A stretch of DNA of 37,404 bases from an uncultured Acetobacteraceae bacterium (lineage in GTDB: Bacteria; Pseudomonadota; Alphaproteobacteria; Acetobacterales; Acetobacteraceae), in assembly GCA_903895595.1 (NCBI GenBank), contig CAITUP010000152.1, forward strand, positions 1-37,404. Reading direction: 5' to 3'. Under the pieces are notes generated by a model. It did no database searches. It was not told the DNA's origin and was given only the letters and a program-made list of their open reading frames with translations. Shown piece by piece: positions 30,085-37,404 of this stretch. A program made the translations under genes and the position numbers. Position 1 is the stretch's first letter; each line of letters starts with the position of its first letter.

Positions 30085-30266
30085 TTATACCGGCGGACCT
30101 AACCACTGATACCAGCGGCCCAAATTTTTGACCGGTGGGGCTGCTGCGGTACCGTCATGCCGACGCAGGTCGGCATCCACGATTTGCCCGCCGCTCCAAA
30201 GAAAGTCGTTGATGCCGACCTCCGTCAGCATGACGATGTACCAAACGGCAGTGCGTCAGTGGTTAG
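30085..30266. repeat. Composite inverted element built from two 58-bp-type repeat copies
   Basis: A reverse-oriented copy runs from about 30166 to 30085 (on the minus strand CGTCGGCATGACGGTACC, ending GTGGTTAGG...GCCGGTATAA, with a longer middle part). A forward copy lies at 30223-30266 (CGTCAGCATGACGATGTACC...GTCAGTGGTTAGG). Between them, 30153-30182 and 30206-30235 form 30-bp arms with four mismatches. The forward copy lacks the final GCTGGTATAA and runs into the DUF29 stop codon. Confidence 0.7.
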
Positions 30267-30706
30267 GCGACAGGCTCGGGCCAGAACGCCTCATCCATCA
30301 TCTGCTCGAATGTGAACGGACAGATAAGCGGAAAGGTATCGCGATCCAGATCGGTCTCGCGCTCCGCTTCCATGCGGGCCTTGCGGTACGACGACGCGAT
30401 AGCATCACCCAAAATCGACTTGAGGCTCGGGTTATCTGCCAAATGGTCATCGATATCGTCGCGCTGCTGCTCGATGGAGATACGCCAGCTCTTGCCCCGT
30501 CGCTCCGGCTGGTATTGCCATTTCAGCAAATGCAGCAGGAGAACCGCGAGCCGGTTGATCAACTCGCGCTTTTCGCTCCGGCCCATGCTTGCGATCTCTT
30601 CGGCGATGTTGTCGATATCGGCGCAGTCCAGCTTGCCGGCGCGCAGAAGCGCGGCCTGCTCATTGGCCCAGGCGAAGAAGTCGCGTTCGTAGAGCGTGTT
30701 CGACAT
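30263..30706 (-). CDS. DUF29 family protein
   Basis: The 147-residue protein matches DUF29: TLYERDFFAWANEQAALLRAG, then DIDNIAEEIASMGRSEKREL, a leucine-rich helix HLLKWQYQPERRGKSW, and C-terminal CPFTFEQMMDEAFWPEP. The family is common in cyanobacteria and alphaproteobacteria and its function is not known. ATG 30706 gives the family's usual length; the frame is open further upstream but overlaps copD. The TAA stop (30263-30265) lies inside the conserved GGTTAGG of a repeat copy, so the last residues may have been fixed by that element. It is 31 bases behind copD. Confidence 0.85.
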   Translation of the reverse strand: MSNTLYERDFFAWANEQAALLRAGKLDCADIDNIAEEIASMGRSEKRELINRLAVLLLHLLKWQYQPERRGKSWRISIEQQRDDIDDHLADNPSLKSILGDAIASSYRKARMEAERETDLDRDTFPLICPFTFEQMMDEAFWPEPVA

Positions 30707-30737
30707 ACGGTGGCCTGTGTACAACCCGACGTGAAGC

Positions 30738-32393
30738 TTAAGCCTCCCGATATCCCAGAAGCAACAAGCCGCAGAACAGGATCGCGGTCGGCCAAACCCA
30801 AGCCGCGATACGGATCGACGTTGCGTTGGCCTTGGGATCGAGCCGCAATTCCAGCCAACGCCCCCAACCGGCGACAATACCCGCCAACGCCAGCGGCGTA
30901 TGCGTCAATTCGATCAGCAGCTGGTCCTTGATGTTGGCGATGGCGTGGCTGTGGGTGAGCAAAAGCACACCGCCGCCGGCGCACAGCAGCGGGAACACGT
31001 AGGTCGCGGCTTTGTTCGTCCAGCCCCCTGCCCTCACCCGCCATTCGAACCACGCGAACACCAGGATCAGCAGAACGTAGCCGCGGTGTTGCGCGACCTC
31101 CACATCCCGGAAACTCTCGAAAAACCCGATATCGCCGAGCGGCCAGGTTTCGGGGTCGGAGCGGACAAACAGGAAGGCCGCGAGGCCGAGGAATACCAGC
31201 GGCCAATGCCGTGCCCAGCCGACGCCGGCCTGGTTCATCAGCGCGAGGATGCCGACCGCGACCACGAACAGACCGGCCCAATGGTGATTGTATTCCGACC
31301 AGGCAATGTCGTTGGCATTGCGCGGCGGCAGTTCCCCGGCACCTGGAATGAAGGCGACCTGCGGGGCCGCTTTACGCTGTTCGGCTTCGGCGTCCAGCTT
31401 GGCCTGCAACGCCGGCAGCGCCAGATCGGCGTGGTCGGGGCTGGCGAGGCGCGGCCAGACCGGGGTGTTGCGTTCGACGATCTCCGCCCAGGTGACGCGG
31501 TCGTTGACCAGATCGACGGCGGGTGGGACCGAGGTCAGGGATGCGGCCGCGAAGAAGATGGCGGCGCCGATGCCGAGTTCGACCTCAGCGAAGCGCCGCA
31601 TACGGGTGACGGAGGTCGCGGGGTTGGTCCGCAATTTCTCAGTGAGGAGAAAATTCATGCCGCCGAGGCCCAGCAGCATCAGGAACATCGCGATCTTGGC
31701 GCCGACCATGACCCCGTAGGCGGTGCCGTAGAAGCCGTCGGCCTCATTGATATAGAGCGCCAGCATGACGATGCCGCTGAGCAGGATCGCGGCGACTCCG
31801 GCCATCGAGATGCGGGAGAAGCGGGCGCTGGCAAGACGCAGCGTGGCGCCGTCCTTCAGACTGCCCAGCGCGATCAGGAAGCAGGGAATGCCGCCGATCC
31901 AGATGGCGGCGCCGGCCTGATGCAGCCATGCCGCGATCAGCAGTGGGGCCCGATCGTCCAGCCGCGCCTGGGCGTGGGTGGTTAATGTGGCGGCGACCAG
32001 TGCCAGGATGACGCCCAGGATTAGAGGTACAGAGGGTGCTTTGGCCCCGCGCGCGAACAGTAACACCGCGAGCAGCGCGGCGATGCCGACCTTCATGAAC
32101 CCGGCGATGGCGAAGGAAGCACCGAGCGCGTCGTCGAGCGCGAGTTCGACCGAGGCAATCAGCGCCGCGGATTGCAGCGCGACCGTCGCGGCCTCGGCCG
32201 CCAGCATCGCCAGGGAACCCCATGCCGCGACACGGGCCGCGCGGCGGGCGATGTCCGGACCGATGCGATCGGCCAACGGTCGCGCCAGAACAACCAGAAA
32301 CACCACGCTGCCGAGCGCGATGGATTGTGCGAGGATCGTCAGGCCGTGCAGGACGATGGACAAATAGCCGAAGACGTCGATCAGGAGCTGCAC
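30738..32393 (-). CDS. copD: CopD-family copper transport membrane protein, long form
   Basis: The 551-residue membrane protein has a CopD domain in the first ~300 residues. Landmarks are LHQAGAAIWIGGIPCFLIALG, a RFSRISMAG segment and VMVGAKIAMFLMLLGLGGMN. A second multi-helix unit follows with conserved histidines (EYNHHWAGLF, AQHRGYVLL, THSHAIANIK, ELTHTPLAL). A loop of about 60 residues separates the two. Common CopD proteins have only the first unit, so the C-terminal half may add metal-binding or channel function. GTG 32393 is the start, 3 bases behind the copC stop, with GGAG upstream. The expected role is copper uptake to the cytoplasm together with CopC. Confidence 0.88.
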   Translation of the reverse strand: MQLLIDVFGYLSIVLHGLTILAQSIALGSVVFLVVLARPLADRIGPDIARRAARVAAWGSLAMLAAEAATVALQSAALIASVELALDDALGASFAIAGFMKVGIAALLAVLLFARGAKAPSVPLILGVILALVAATLTTHAQARLDDRAPLLIAAWLHQAGAAIWIGGIPCFLIALGSLKDGATLRLASARFSRISMAGVAAILLSGIVMLALYINEADGFYGTAYGVMVGAKIAMFLMLLGLGGMNFLLTEKLRTNPATSVTRMRRFAEVELGIGAAIFFAAASLTSVPPAVDLVNDRVTWAEIVERNTPVWPRLASPDHADLALPALQAKLDAEAEQRKAAPQVAFIPGAGELPPRNANDIAWSEYNHHWAGLFVVAVGILALMNQAGVGWARHWPLVFLGLAAFLFVRSDPETWPLGDIGFFESFRDVEVAQHRGYVLLILVFAWFEWRVRAGGWTNKAATYVFPLLCAGGGVLLLTHSHAIANIKDQLLIELTHTPLALAGIVAGWGRWLELRLDPKANATSIRIAAWVWPTAILFCGLLLLGYREA

Positions 32394-32396
32394 TGC

Positions 32397-32765
32397 CTAA
32401 TGCTCCGTCACGGTGAAGCGCACGTCGCCGCGCGTGAGATGACCGTCGGTGGCCAGGACGTTCCAGCGGACGACATAGGCACCCGGGGTCAGGTCGGTGG
32501 TCGCGACGACGATGTCGGGCGGACCGGCCTGTCGGATTGGCAGTGTAATTTGGGACTTGTCCGGCCGTGTCAGCGTCAGGCGCGACCGCGCACGATCGAT
32601 GCGGCTGTTGAAGCGGAACTGCAGCACCACCGTGCCCGCCGCGACGCTGCCATCCTGCGGCGGCTCGCTCTCTTCCAAAATGGCATGGGCCTGTGCCGCG
32701 GCAGGTGCCAGCAGCAGCAGCGACGCGATCAGCAGGCGGCGCGTCGGAACGGGGAGAATGAGCAC
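32397..32765 (-). CDS. copC: CopC periplasmic copper-binding protein
   Basis: The 122-residue protein has a Sec signal (RRLLIASLLLLAPAAAQA). Cleavage would leave His as the first mature residue (HAILEESEPPQDG), which is the N-terminal copper ligand of CopC proteins. The second site is TDGHLTRGDVRFTV, with Asp and His. The beta-sandwich pattern (VVLQFRFNSRID, VVRWNVLATDGH) fits. GTG 32765 is preferred: AAAGGA lies 6 bases before it and the signal follows directly, while the longer version from 32810 would put charged residues ahead of the signal. It is followed after 3 bases by copD. Confidence 0.9.
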   Translation of the reverse strand: MLILPVPTRRLLIASLLLLAPAAAQAHAILEESEPPQDGSVAAGTVVLQFRFNSRIDRARSRLTLTRPDKSQITLPIRQAGPPDIVVATTDLTPGAYVVRWNVLATDGHLTRGDVRFTVTEH

Positions 32766-32823
32766 GGTCGTCCTTTCGCGCTGCGCGAACTGGCCGCCGT
32801 TTAGCCCCATACCGGGTGTGCGC

Positions 32824-33045
32824 CTACCCCGCTTTCAGTTCTGCCTGGATCGCGGCGGCGAGACCGGGGTTCGCCCGCCGTATCTGGGCCGCGCGCAGCA
32901 GCGTGCCAAGCTCATTGGAGGGATTGCGTTCCCACGCTTCGAAAAACAGCAGATCGTCCAATGCTCGGGCGGCATGCTGGGTATGGAGAGCCCGGACGAC
33001 GGCTTGGGTGCGCGGGCGTTGGACCATGGTGGATTCGATAAGCAT
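32824..33045 (-). CDS. Small hypothetical protein upstream of copC
   Basis: The 73-residue product (MLIESTMVQRPRTQAVVRAL at the start) is helical, basic in its first third, and contains LDDLLFFEAWERNP. AGGAGG lies 5 bases before ATG 33045, the best ribosome site in the window, so it is probably a real gene. There is no signal peptide and no Cys or Met/His clusters typical of copper proteins. It lies 58 bases before copC on the same strand and may head the copper operon. I do not recognise the family. Confidence 0.6.
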   Translation of the reverse strand: MLIESTMVQRPRTQAVVRALHTQHAARALDDLLFFEAWERNPSNELGTLLRAAQIRRANPGLAAAIQAELKAG

Positions 33046-33175
33046 AGGCACCTCCTGTCACGGACGACTCGAAACCGGCCGCCGATCAGATGGGGTGAGC
33101 TAGCATCCAACACCAGGATGGTACGATGTCAGGACAATGAACATAACTTCACGGATGCGCGATGGCCCCCCCAAC

Positions 33176-33206
33176 CGTCATCCCCGGACTTGTTCCGGAC
33201 ATGACG
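33176..33206 (-). terminator. Palindromic hairpin after the homospermidine synthase gene
   Basis: Thirteen bases at each end (CGTCATCCCCGGA and TCCGGACATGACG) pair with two mismatches around a 5-base centre, 23 bases after the gene's stop. It is of the REP type widely found in alphaproteobacteria. Confidence 0.5.
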
Positions 33207-33229
33207 GAGGAGAAGACCAGCCCGGCACC

Positions 33230-34639
33230 TTACGCGACCCGGAAATTCCCGAACTGCCAGGGGCAGGTCTGGTCGGTGTCCTCGGCGAACAGCACGCCGC
33301 GCTGTTCCAGCGGGGTCCAGGCGGAATAGACCCCCGCCATCTCGCCCAGATACGGGTTGGCGATCTCCAGCACCCGCGCGTGGTCGAGCTCGTCGGCTTC
33401 GACGACGCCCGCGCTGGGGTTTTCCATCGCCCAGACCATGCCGCCCAGCACCGCCGCCGTCACTTGCAGCGACGTGGCATTATTGTGCGGCGCAACCCGG
33501 CGCGCCTCTTCGATCGACAGGCGGGAGCCGTACCAGTAGGCACCGCGCGCATGGCCCATCAGCAGCACGCCGAGCTCGTCGATGCCGCGGGCGATTTCCC
33601 GCATCATCAGGCGTTGCTCAGCCTGCATCGCCCAGTTCTTGCCGGCGAGTTCGTGCAGCGACAGCACCGCGTCGTCGCAGGGGTGGTAGGCATAGTGCAC
33701 CGTCGGGCGGTAACGGACGGTACCGCCCTCGGCCAGCGTGTAGTAGTCGGCGATCGAAATCGACTCGTTATGCGTGATCAGGAAGCCGTGGAACGGGCCT
33801 TCCAGCGGCGTCCAGGTGCGCACGCGCGTCGCCGCGCCACGGCGGTTCAGATAGATCGCCGCGCCGCCGCCGAATGCGTGCCGAGCGCCGTCGGCCGGGA
33901 AGGTCTTCTCGTGCGTGCCCCAGCCGAGTTCGGCGGGCTGGTTGCCTTCGCCGACGAAGCCGTCGATCGACCAGGTGTTAACGAACTCGCCCGGCTTCTT
34001 GGCCAGATCGGCCGTCTGGGTATCGCGCTCGGCAATATGAATAACCTTCACGCCCAGCGTCTGCGCCAGTGCCGCCCAATCCGCTCGGTCCGCGGGAACG
34101 GTCGCGTCGACACCGGTGTCGGCGGCGATGTTCAGCAGCGCCTGCTTGACGAAGTGCGACACAAGACCCGGGTTGGCCCCGTGCGTCATGACCGCCGTCG
34201 GATCGCCCATGCCGGGACGCGCCAGGGCCAGCGCGCTTTCCCGCAGCGCGTAGTTGCTGCGTTGCGAGGTGCTCAGCGATGCGTCTGTGTAACCGCCCGC
34301 CCACGGCTCGACACAGGTGTCGAGGTACAGCGCCCCGATTTCCCGGCACAGTTTCACCAATGCGACCGACGACACGTCGACCGACAGGTTGAGCAGGAAG
34401 TCGCCGCGGTTCAGCAGCAGACCCAGGATACCGCGATAGTTGTCGGGCGTGACAGTCATCACGGTATGGGCGATGCCATACTCGGCCGCGACCGCTTCGC
34501 CACGCGCGTCGGCGGCAATGATATGAATCCGCTCCTTGGGCATACGGATGTGCCGCAGGATCAGGGGCAGAACGCCTTGGCCGATGCTGCCGAAGCCAAG
34601 CATCACCAGGCGGCCGGTGAAGGTCGCATGAACGGTCAT
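33230..34639 (-). CDS. hss: Homospermidine synthase
   Basis: The 469-residue protein is of the bacterial homospermidine synthase family (saccharopine dehydrogenase-like fold). The Rossmann motif is LVMLGFGSIGQGVLPLI near residues 11-27. Other landmarks are YLDTCVEPWAGGY, MTHGANPGLVSHFVKQAL, TWSIDGFVGEGNQPAELGWG and ITHNESISIADYY. It uses NAD to join two putrescine molecules into homospermidine with release of ammonia. AGGAG lies 8 bases before ATG 34639. The frame stays open to 35200, but that part is antisense-like shadow within the decarboxylase gene. It is 28 bases behind the ornithine decarboxylase gene, which supplies its substrate. Confidence 0.95.
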   Translation of the reverse strand: MTVHATFTGRLVMLGFGSIGQGVLPLILRHIRMPKERIHIIAADARGEAVAAEYGIAHTVMTVTPDNYRGILGLLLNRGDFLLNLSVDVSSVALVKLCREIGALYLDTCVEPWAGGYTDASLSTSQRSNYALRESALALARPGMGDPTAVMTHGANPGLVSHFVKQALLNIAADTGVDATVPADRADWAALAQTLGVKVIHIAERDTQTADLAKKPGEFVNTWSIDGFVGEGNQPAELGWGTHEKTFPADGARHAFGGGAAIYLNRRGAATRVRTWTPLEGPFHGFLITHNESISIADYYTLAEGGTVRYRPTVHYAYHPCDDAVLSLHELAGKNWAMQAEQRLMMREIARGIDELGVLLMGHARGAYWYGSRLSIEEARRVAPHNNATSLQVTAAVLGGMVWAMENPSAGVVEADELDHARVLEIANPYLGEMAGVYSAWTPLEQRGVLFAEDTDQTCPWQFGNFRVA

Positions 34640-34667
34640 GGGTGGAACTCCTATGGAAACAGAGGCG

Positions 34668-35897
34668 TCAGGCGGCTTGGGCGAAAACCGGCTCATCCGC
34701 CGCTTGGGACGAATCGGAGACCTCGACAATGCGGGCGCGGTCGAAACCGTTGAACCCGGTGCGCAGGCAGGCGCCGTAGGCCCCGAGCTGGAAGATCTCG
34801 ATCCAGTCGCCTTCGCCGATGTCGGCGGGGAGGTGGAACGGGCCACGCATCGCGTCGGCGCTGTCGCAGGTTGGGCCGAAGAAGGTGAATCCGCGCAGCA
34901 CATCGTCCGGCGCTTCGCCTTCCGGCCGCAGGCAGCGGACGGGGTAGCGGAACGCCAGCGCGCCAGCGTCGGCGAGGCTGCCGTAGACGCCGTCGTTGAT
35001 GTACAGCGCATCGCCGCGACGGGCCTGCACCTGCACCACCACCGATCCCCCGGCCGCCACCAAAGCGCGGCCCGGCTCCGCCCACAGGCGGGCGTCCGGT
35101 TGGCCCAGGCGGTCGAACCCGTCCTCGATCTCCGCCAGGATGGCGCCGAAATCGGGGAGTTCGACGTCCGGATACGCGACCGGAAAGCCGCCGCCGACAT
35201 CGACGATGTCGATCGCGACGCCGGCCGAGCGAATCACACCGCGCACCACGTCCATCGCACGCCGCCACGCCAGCGGGTCGAGGCACTGGGACCCGACATG
35301 AAACGCCACGCCCAGACGGACGGCGTGCGGACGGGCGGCGCGCAGCAGCGCCACGGCTTCCTCGGCCTCCGCGCCGAATTTGCCGGACAGATCGAGCACC
35401 GCTTCCCCCTTCGGCAGCGCGAGCCGCACGATCAGGCCGATGCCGGCATGGTCGCCCGTTTCCGCCAGGATTTTCGCCAGTTCTGCTTCGGAATCCAGGA
35501 CGAAATCCCGCACGCCATGCCGACCCCACGCTTCCCGGATGGCGCCGCGCGCCTTGACCGGGTGCATGAAGTGGATGTGCGCGTCGCCGAACATGGTGCG
35601 GACCAGCGCGACCTCGGCCGGGGATGCACAGTCGAAGTGGCGGACGCCACCATCCCACAGTGCGCGCAGCACGGCCGGGTCCGGGTTGCACTTCACCGCG
35701 TACAGCACGTCGCCAGGGAAGGCGGCGACGAAGTCGCGCGCCGTGGCGGCCAGAGTAGCCGGGCGGATGCAGTGCACGGGATCTTCCGGGCGCAGATCGG
35801 CGACCAGGGCATCGACCGTCGGCAGGGCCTGACGGATAACGGGAGCGGTCGTGGCGACACCACGGCGGAGGGGGGAGACGGCAGAACGGACGCGCAT
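34668..35897 (-). CDS. Ornithine decarboxylase, PLP-dependent type III (alanine racemase fold)
   Basis: The 409-residue enzyme has the PLP lysine Lys69 in YAVKCNPDPAVL, His200 (FHVGSQ), the phosphate-binding GGGFPV (235-240), EPGR (274-277), and the C-terminal Cys344-Asp345 in GPTCDSADAM that reaches across the dimer. This pattern fits ornithine decarboxylase; a dual lysine/ornithine activity cannot be excluded. ATG 35897 has GAGGA upstream and gives the family length. The frame is open to 36179, but that part covers the structured leader. It precedes hss by 28 bases. Its expression is probably controlled by the 348-bp leader with a short ORF and hairpins. Confidence 0.93.
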   Translation of the reverse strand: MRVRSAVSPLRRGVATTAPVIRQALPTVDALVADLRPEDPVHCIRPATLAATARDFVAAFPGDVLYAVKCNPDPAVLRALWDGGVRHFDCASPAEVALVRTMFGDAHIHFMHPVKARGAIREAWGRHGVRDFVLDSEAELAKILAETGDHAGIGLIVRLALPKGEAVLDLSGKFGAEAEEAVALLRAARPHAVRLGVAFHVGSQCLDPLAWRRAMDVVRGVIRSAGVAIDIVDVGGGFPVAYPDVELPDFGAILAEIEDGFDRLGQPDARLWAEPGRALVAAGGSVVVQVQARRGDALYINDGVYGSLADAGALAFRYPVRCLRPEGEAPDDVLRGFTFFGPTCDSADAMRGPFHLPADIGEGDWIEIFQLGAYGACLRTGFNGFDRARIVEVSDSSQAADEPVFAQAA

Positions 35898-35961
35898 CGC
35901 AACAATCCTCGCGACAGCAGACGCACGCGCCCTTTCGCGGGCACGCACGCTGAACCATGGG

Positions 35962-36009
35962 AGAAGAGAAAAGTCCGGCAGCGGAGGCGAAAACGCTCTC
36001 CGGCGGAAC
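35962..36009 (-). terminator. Terminator-like hairpin between leader ORF and decarboxylase
   Basis: On the minus strand CGGAGAGCG-TTTT-CGCCTCCG (36002-35982) forms an 8-bp stem with one bulge. It can be extended by GTTCCG (36009-36004) with CGGAC (35977-35973). It is followed directly by the pyrimidine-rich run TTTTCTCTTCT. This is the only hairpin in the window with a clear U-rich tail. Confidence 0.55.
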
Positions 36010-36057
36010 TCAGGCGATGGGCGTACTTCGCGACGCCACGTGATGATCAGCGAACAT
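36010..36057 (-). CDS. Putative 15-residue leader peptide of the ornithine decarboxylase operon
   Basis: ATG 36057 is preceded by AGGGA at 7 bases and followed by 14 codons and TGA, giving MFADHHVASRSTPIA. Codons 7-13 form a 5-bp hairpin, and the stop is immediately followed by the terminator-like hairpin. Ribosome position on this ORF could therefore decide between termination and read-through, as for known leader peptides. The sequence does not resemble the enterobacterial SpeFL peptide. Confidence 0.5.
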   Translation of the reverse strand: MFADHHVASRSTPIA

Positions 36058-36245
36058 AGGCAAATCCCTAACAATCCCCGGCGGGTCAGCCGGTTAGACC
36101 GAAAAGGACGCTTGCGTCGTTGCTGTGCCCTTGTGGGGCTCGCGGCACGTGCGGGCGTCGGCGGACGCTTTGGACACAACAGGTCCGCAGCGGGAGGCGG
36201 CTTGTAGGGTTTTTGGGTGGGTGTGTTAAATGCGTTTACTGCATA

Positions 36246-37136
36246 TCAGGCATTCAGCAGCGCCAGATATTCCCAGACGATCGTCGCGGCGGCGAGGGCG
36301 GTGATTTCCGCCACGTCGTAGGCCGGTGCGACCTCCACCACGTCCATGCCGGCGAAGGCAATACCTGCGAGGCGGCGGAGGATGGCTTGCGCTTGCCAAC
36401 TGGCCAGACCGCCGATTTCCGGCGTGCCGGTGCCGGGGGCAAATGCAGGGTCCAGTGCGTCGATGTCGAAGCTGAGGTAGGCGGGGTGGGTACCGACGAC
36501 CGACTTGATGCGGTCGGCGACCGCGGCCGGGTTCGATTCGTGCACGTCCTGGGCGGTCAGGATGGTGACGCCCTTGCCGATGGTCCAGTCCCAGACCTCC
36601 CGCTGGACGGGGGAGCGGATGCCGATCTGGATGGTTTTGCTGGGATCGATCAGGTCTTCTTCGATGGCGTGGTAGAAGACGGAGCCGTGGCCGTAGATCT
36701 GGCCGAAGTTGTCGGGCCATGTGTCGACATGGGCATCGAAGTGCACCAGGGCGAGGCCCTTGCCGGTGCGCTTGGTCAGGGCTCGGAGGAGGGGCAAGGT
36801 GATGCCATGCTCGCCCCCCAGGCATAGGAGGTGGTTTAGGCCTGTGGCCTGCGTTTCGATCTGGTTGAGGGATGCTTCGATATTGCCGAGCGCGATGGCG
36901 AAGTCGCCGATGTCGGCGAGGTCTAGGGTGGCGGGATCGAGCCAGGTGCCGGGATGGGCGCCATCGACCAACATGCGGCTGGCGCGACGGATGGCGGCCG
37001 GGCCGTCGCGTGTGCCGGAGCGGTTGGTTGTGCCGATATCGAGGGGGACGCCGGCGACGGCGAACGCGGCTTTGCGATCGGTTTTGGTGGTTCCCAGGAA
37101 TCCTGGGGGTGTGGCGAATGTTGGGATGCCGGTCAT
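36246..37136 (-). CDS. speB: Agmatinase (ureohydrolase)
   Basis: The 296-residue enzyme has all manganese ligands of the ureohydrolase family: His110 (CLGGEHGITLP), Asp134, His136 and Asp138 (VHFDAHVDTW), and Asp224 and Asp226 (LSFDIDALDPAFAPGTGTPE). The agmatinase subgroup is favoured by the FDAHVDTW and GTGTPEIGGL forms and by the polyamine neighbours; guanidinobutyrase is an alternative. It would convert agmatine to putrescine and urea. ATG 37136 has no ribosome site; a 6-bp hairpin stands directly before it. The gene starts 22 bases behind the end of tRNA-fMet and is 348 bp upstream of the decarboxylase gene. Confidence 0.9.
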   Translation of the reverse strand: MTGIPTFATPPGFLGTTKTDRKAAFAVAGVPLDIGTTNRSGTRDGPAAIRRASRMLVDGAHPGTWLDPATLDLADIGDFAIALGNIEASLNQIETQATGLNHLLCLGGEHGITLPLLRALTKRTGKGLALVHFDAHVDTWPDNFGQIYGHGSVFYHAIEEDLIDPSKTIQIGIRSPVQREVWDWTIGKGVTILTAQDVHESNPAAVADRIKSVVGTHPAYLSFDIDALDPAFAPGTGTPEIGGLASWQAQAILRRLAGIAFAGMDVVEVAPAYDVAEITALAAATIVWEYLALLNA

Positions 37137-37137
37137 G

Positions 37138-37154
37138 GGCGCTTGTTTAGCGCC
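37138..37154 (-). terminator. Hairpin between tRNA-fMet and agmatinase
   Basis: GGCGCT, loop AAACA, AGCGCC on the minus strand, ending 1 base before the agmatinase ATG and starting 4 bases after the tRNA. No U run follows. It could mark the end of the rRNA operon or mask the agmatinase start. Confidence 0.45.
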
Positions 37155-37158
37155 GATT

Positions 37159-37235
<77 letters not shown>

Positions 37236-37275
37236 ACGGTGGTGGGTATCTTGTTTGTTGTTAGGTGGATTGGAA

Positions 37276-37393
37276 GACCTGGCGGCGACCTACTCTCCCG
37301 TGCCTTAAGACACAGTACCATGGGCGCTGGGGGTTTTCACGGCCGAGTTCGGGATGGGATCGGGTGCGGGCCCCCCGCCAAAGCCACCAGGTC
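37276..37393 (-). rRNA. rrf: 5S ribosomal RNA
   Basis: The minus-strand sequence has ends GACCTGG and CCAGGTC that pair as helix I, and the conserved internal blocks CCGATCCCATCCCGAACTCG and GGGAGAGTAGGTC. The length is about 118 nt, which is normal. The rest of the rRNA operon (23S, 16S) should lie beyond the right edge. Confidence 0.97.
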
Positions 37394-37404
37394 GTCCAAT
37401 CCAC

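Larger units (their letters stand above)
35898..36245 (-). ncRNA. Structured 5' leader of the ornithine decarboxylase gene (speF-type candidate)
   Basis: This 348-bp gap between agmatinase and the decarboxylase is too long for a plain spacer. On the minus strand it holds a 15-codon ORF with its own ribosome site, a hairpin in that ORF (GGCGT/ACGCC, 36037-36020), a U-tailed terminator-like hairpin, and a small stem TGCCC-GCGAAA-GGGCG near the gene. A conserved alphaproteobacterial RNA called the speF motif (Rfam RF00518) is known upstream of ornithine decarboxylase genes. Whether this is that motif cannot be decided without a covariance search. Confidence 0.5.

Noticed and set aside
33137-34753. 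538-codon open frame on the plus strand
   Set aside because: Antisense to the homospermidine synthase gene, whose family motifs are unmistakable.
34640-35200. In-frame N-terminal extension of homospermidine synthase
   Set aside because: Overlaps the decarboxylase gene, has Ser/Arg/Pro-rich shadow composition, and the ATG at 34639 has a good ribosome site and gives the family length.
35898-36179. In-frame N-terminal extension of ornithine decarboxylase
   Set aside because: The added residues are Arg/Pro-rich and unlike the family; the DNA there forms hairpins and a separate short ORF.

Overview
The window is GC-rich chromosomal DNA from an alphaproteobacterium. The likely family is Acetobacteraceae or a near Rhodospirillales relative, but this placement is inference. 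It rests on base composition, the 5S-initiator tRNA tail of an rRNA operon at the right edge, a type III ornithine decarboxylase paired with homospermidine synthase, and short intergenic palindromes of the kind common in these genomes. About 36 protein genes are supported. No phage, IS transposase, integrase or CRISPR array is visible.

Left part (1-10.8 kb): a trypsin/HtrA-like protein whose catalytic residues all appear lost, running off the edge; an NtaA/DszA-type flavin monooxygenase; a divergent NYN ribonuclease-like protein with LOTUS-like repeats; an orphan hybrid-free sensor kinase; a DUF3574 lipoprotein with a methyltransferase; a glycogen-debranching-type glucosidase; and an enolase-superfamily enzyme. 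At 10.8-11.4 kb a gene-poor patch holds a truncated ribbon-helix-helix antitoxin, cut by one copy of a 58-bp interspersed repeat.

Middle (11.4-21.9 kb): an operon of HAD phosphatase, DszC/HpaB-like flavoprotein and GlcG/HbpS protein; an AbrB-Doc toxin-antitoxin pair; an iron-type ABC importer lacking its ATPase, with a REP pair between its two genes; a translationally coupled sugar isomerase and sulfotransferase; a DHA2-family MFS exporter; a ModA-like binding protein without signal peptide; and a NUDIX hydrolase.

Right-middle (21.9-30 kb): after a repeat-rich gap comes a five-gene minus-strand operon (MDR oxidoreductase, two tandem cupins, DUF35 zinc-ribbon protein, thiolase-like protein). 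A Crp/Fnr regulator is divergent from it and an acyl-CoA dehydrogenase is nearby. Together they look like CoA-thioester catabolism. A hydantoinase/carbamoylase-type amidohydrolase follows, in an operon with a histidine-kinase-like protein whose phospho-accepting His is Glu.

Right part (30-37.4 kb): a composite inverted repeat, a DUF29 gene, a small unknown gene with copC and a long copD, and then a polyamine block on the minus strand: agmatinase, ornithine decarboxylase and homospermidine synthase. These would make putrescine from agmatine or ornithine and then homospermidine. Between agmatinase and the decarboxylase is a 348-bp leader with a 15-codon ORF, a hairpin within it and a U-tailed terminator-like hairpin. 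This is the layout of an attenuator and the most interesting regulatory signal here. The block lies directly behind tRNA-fMet and 5S rRNA.
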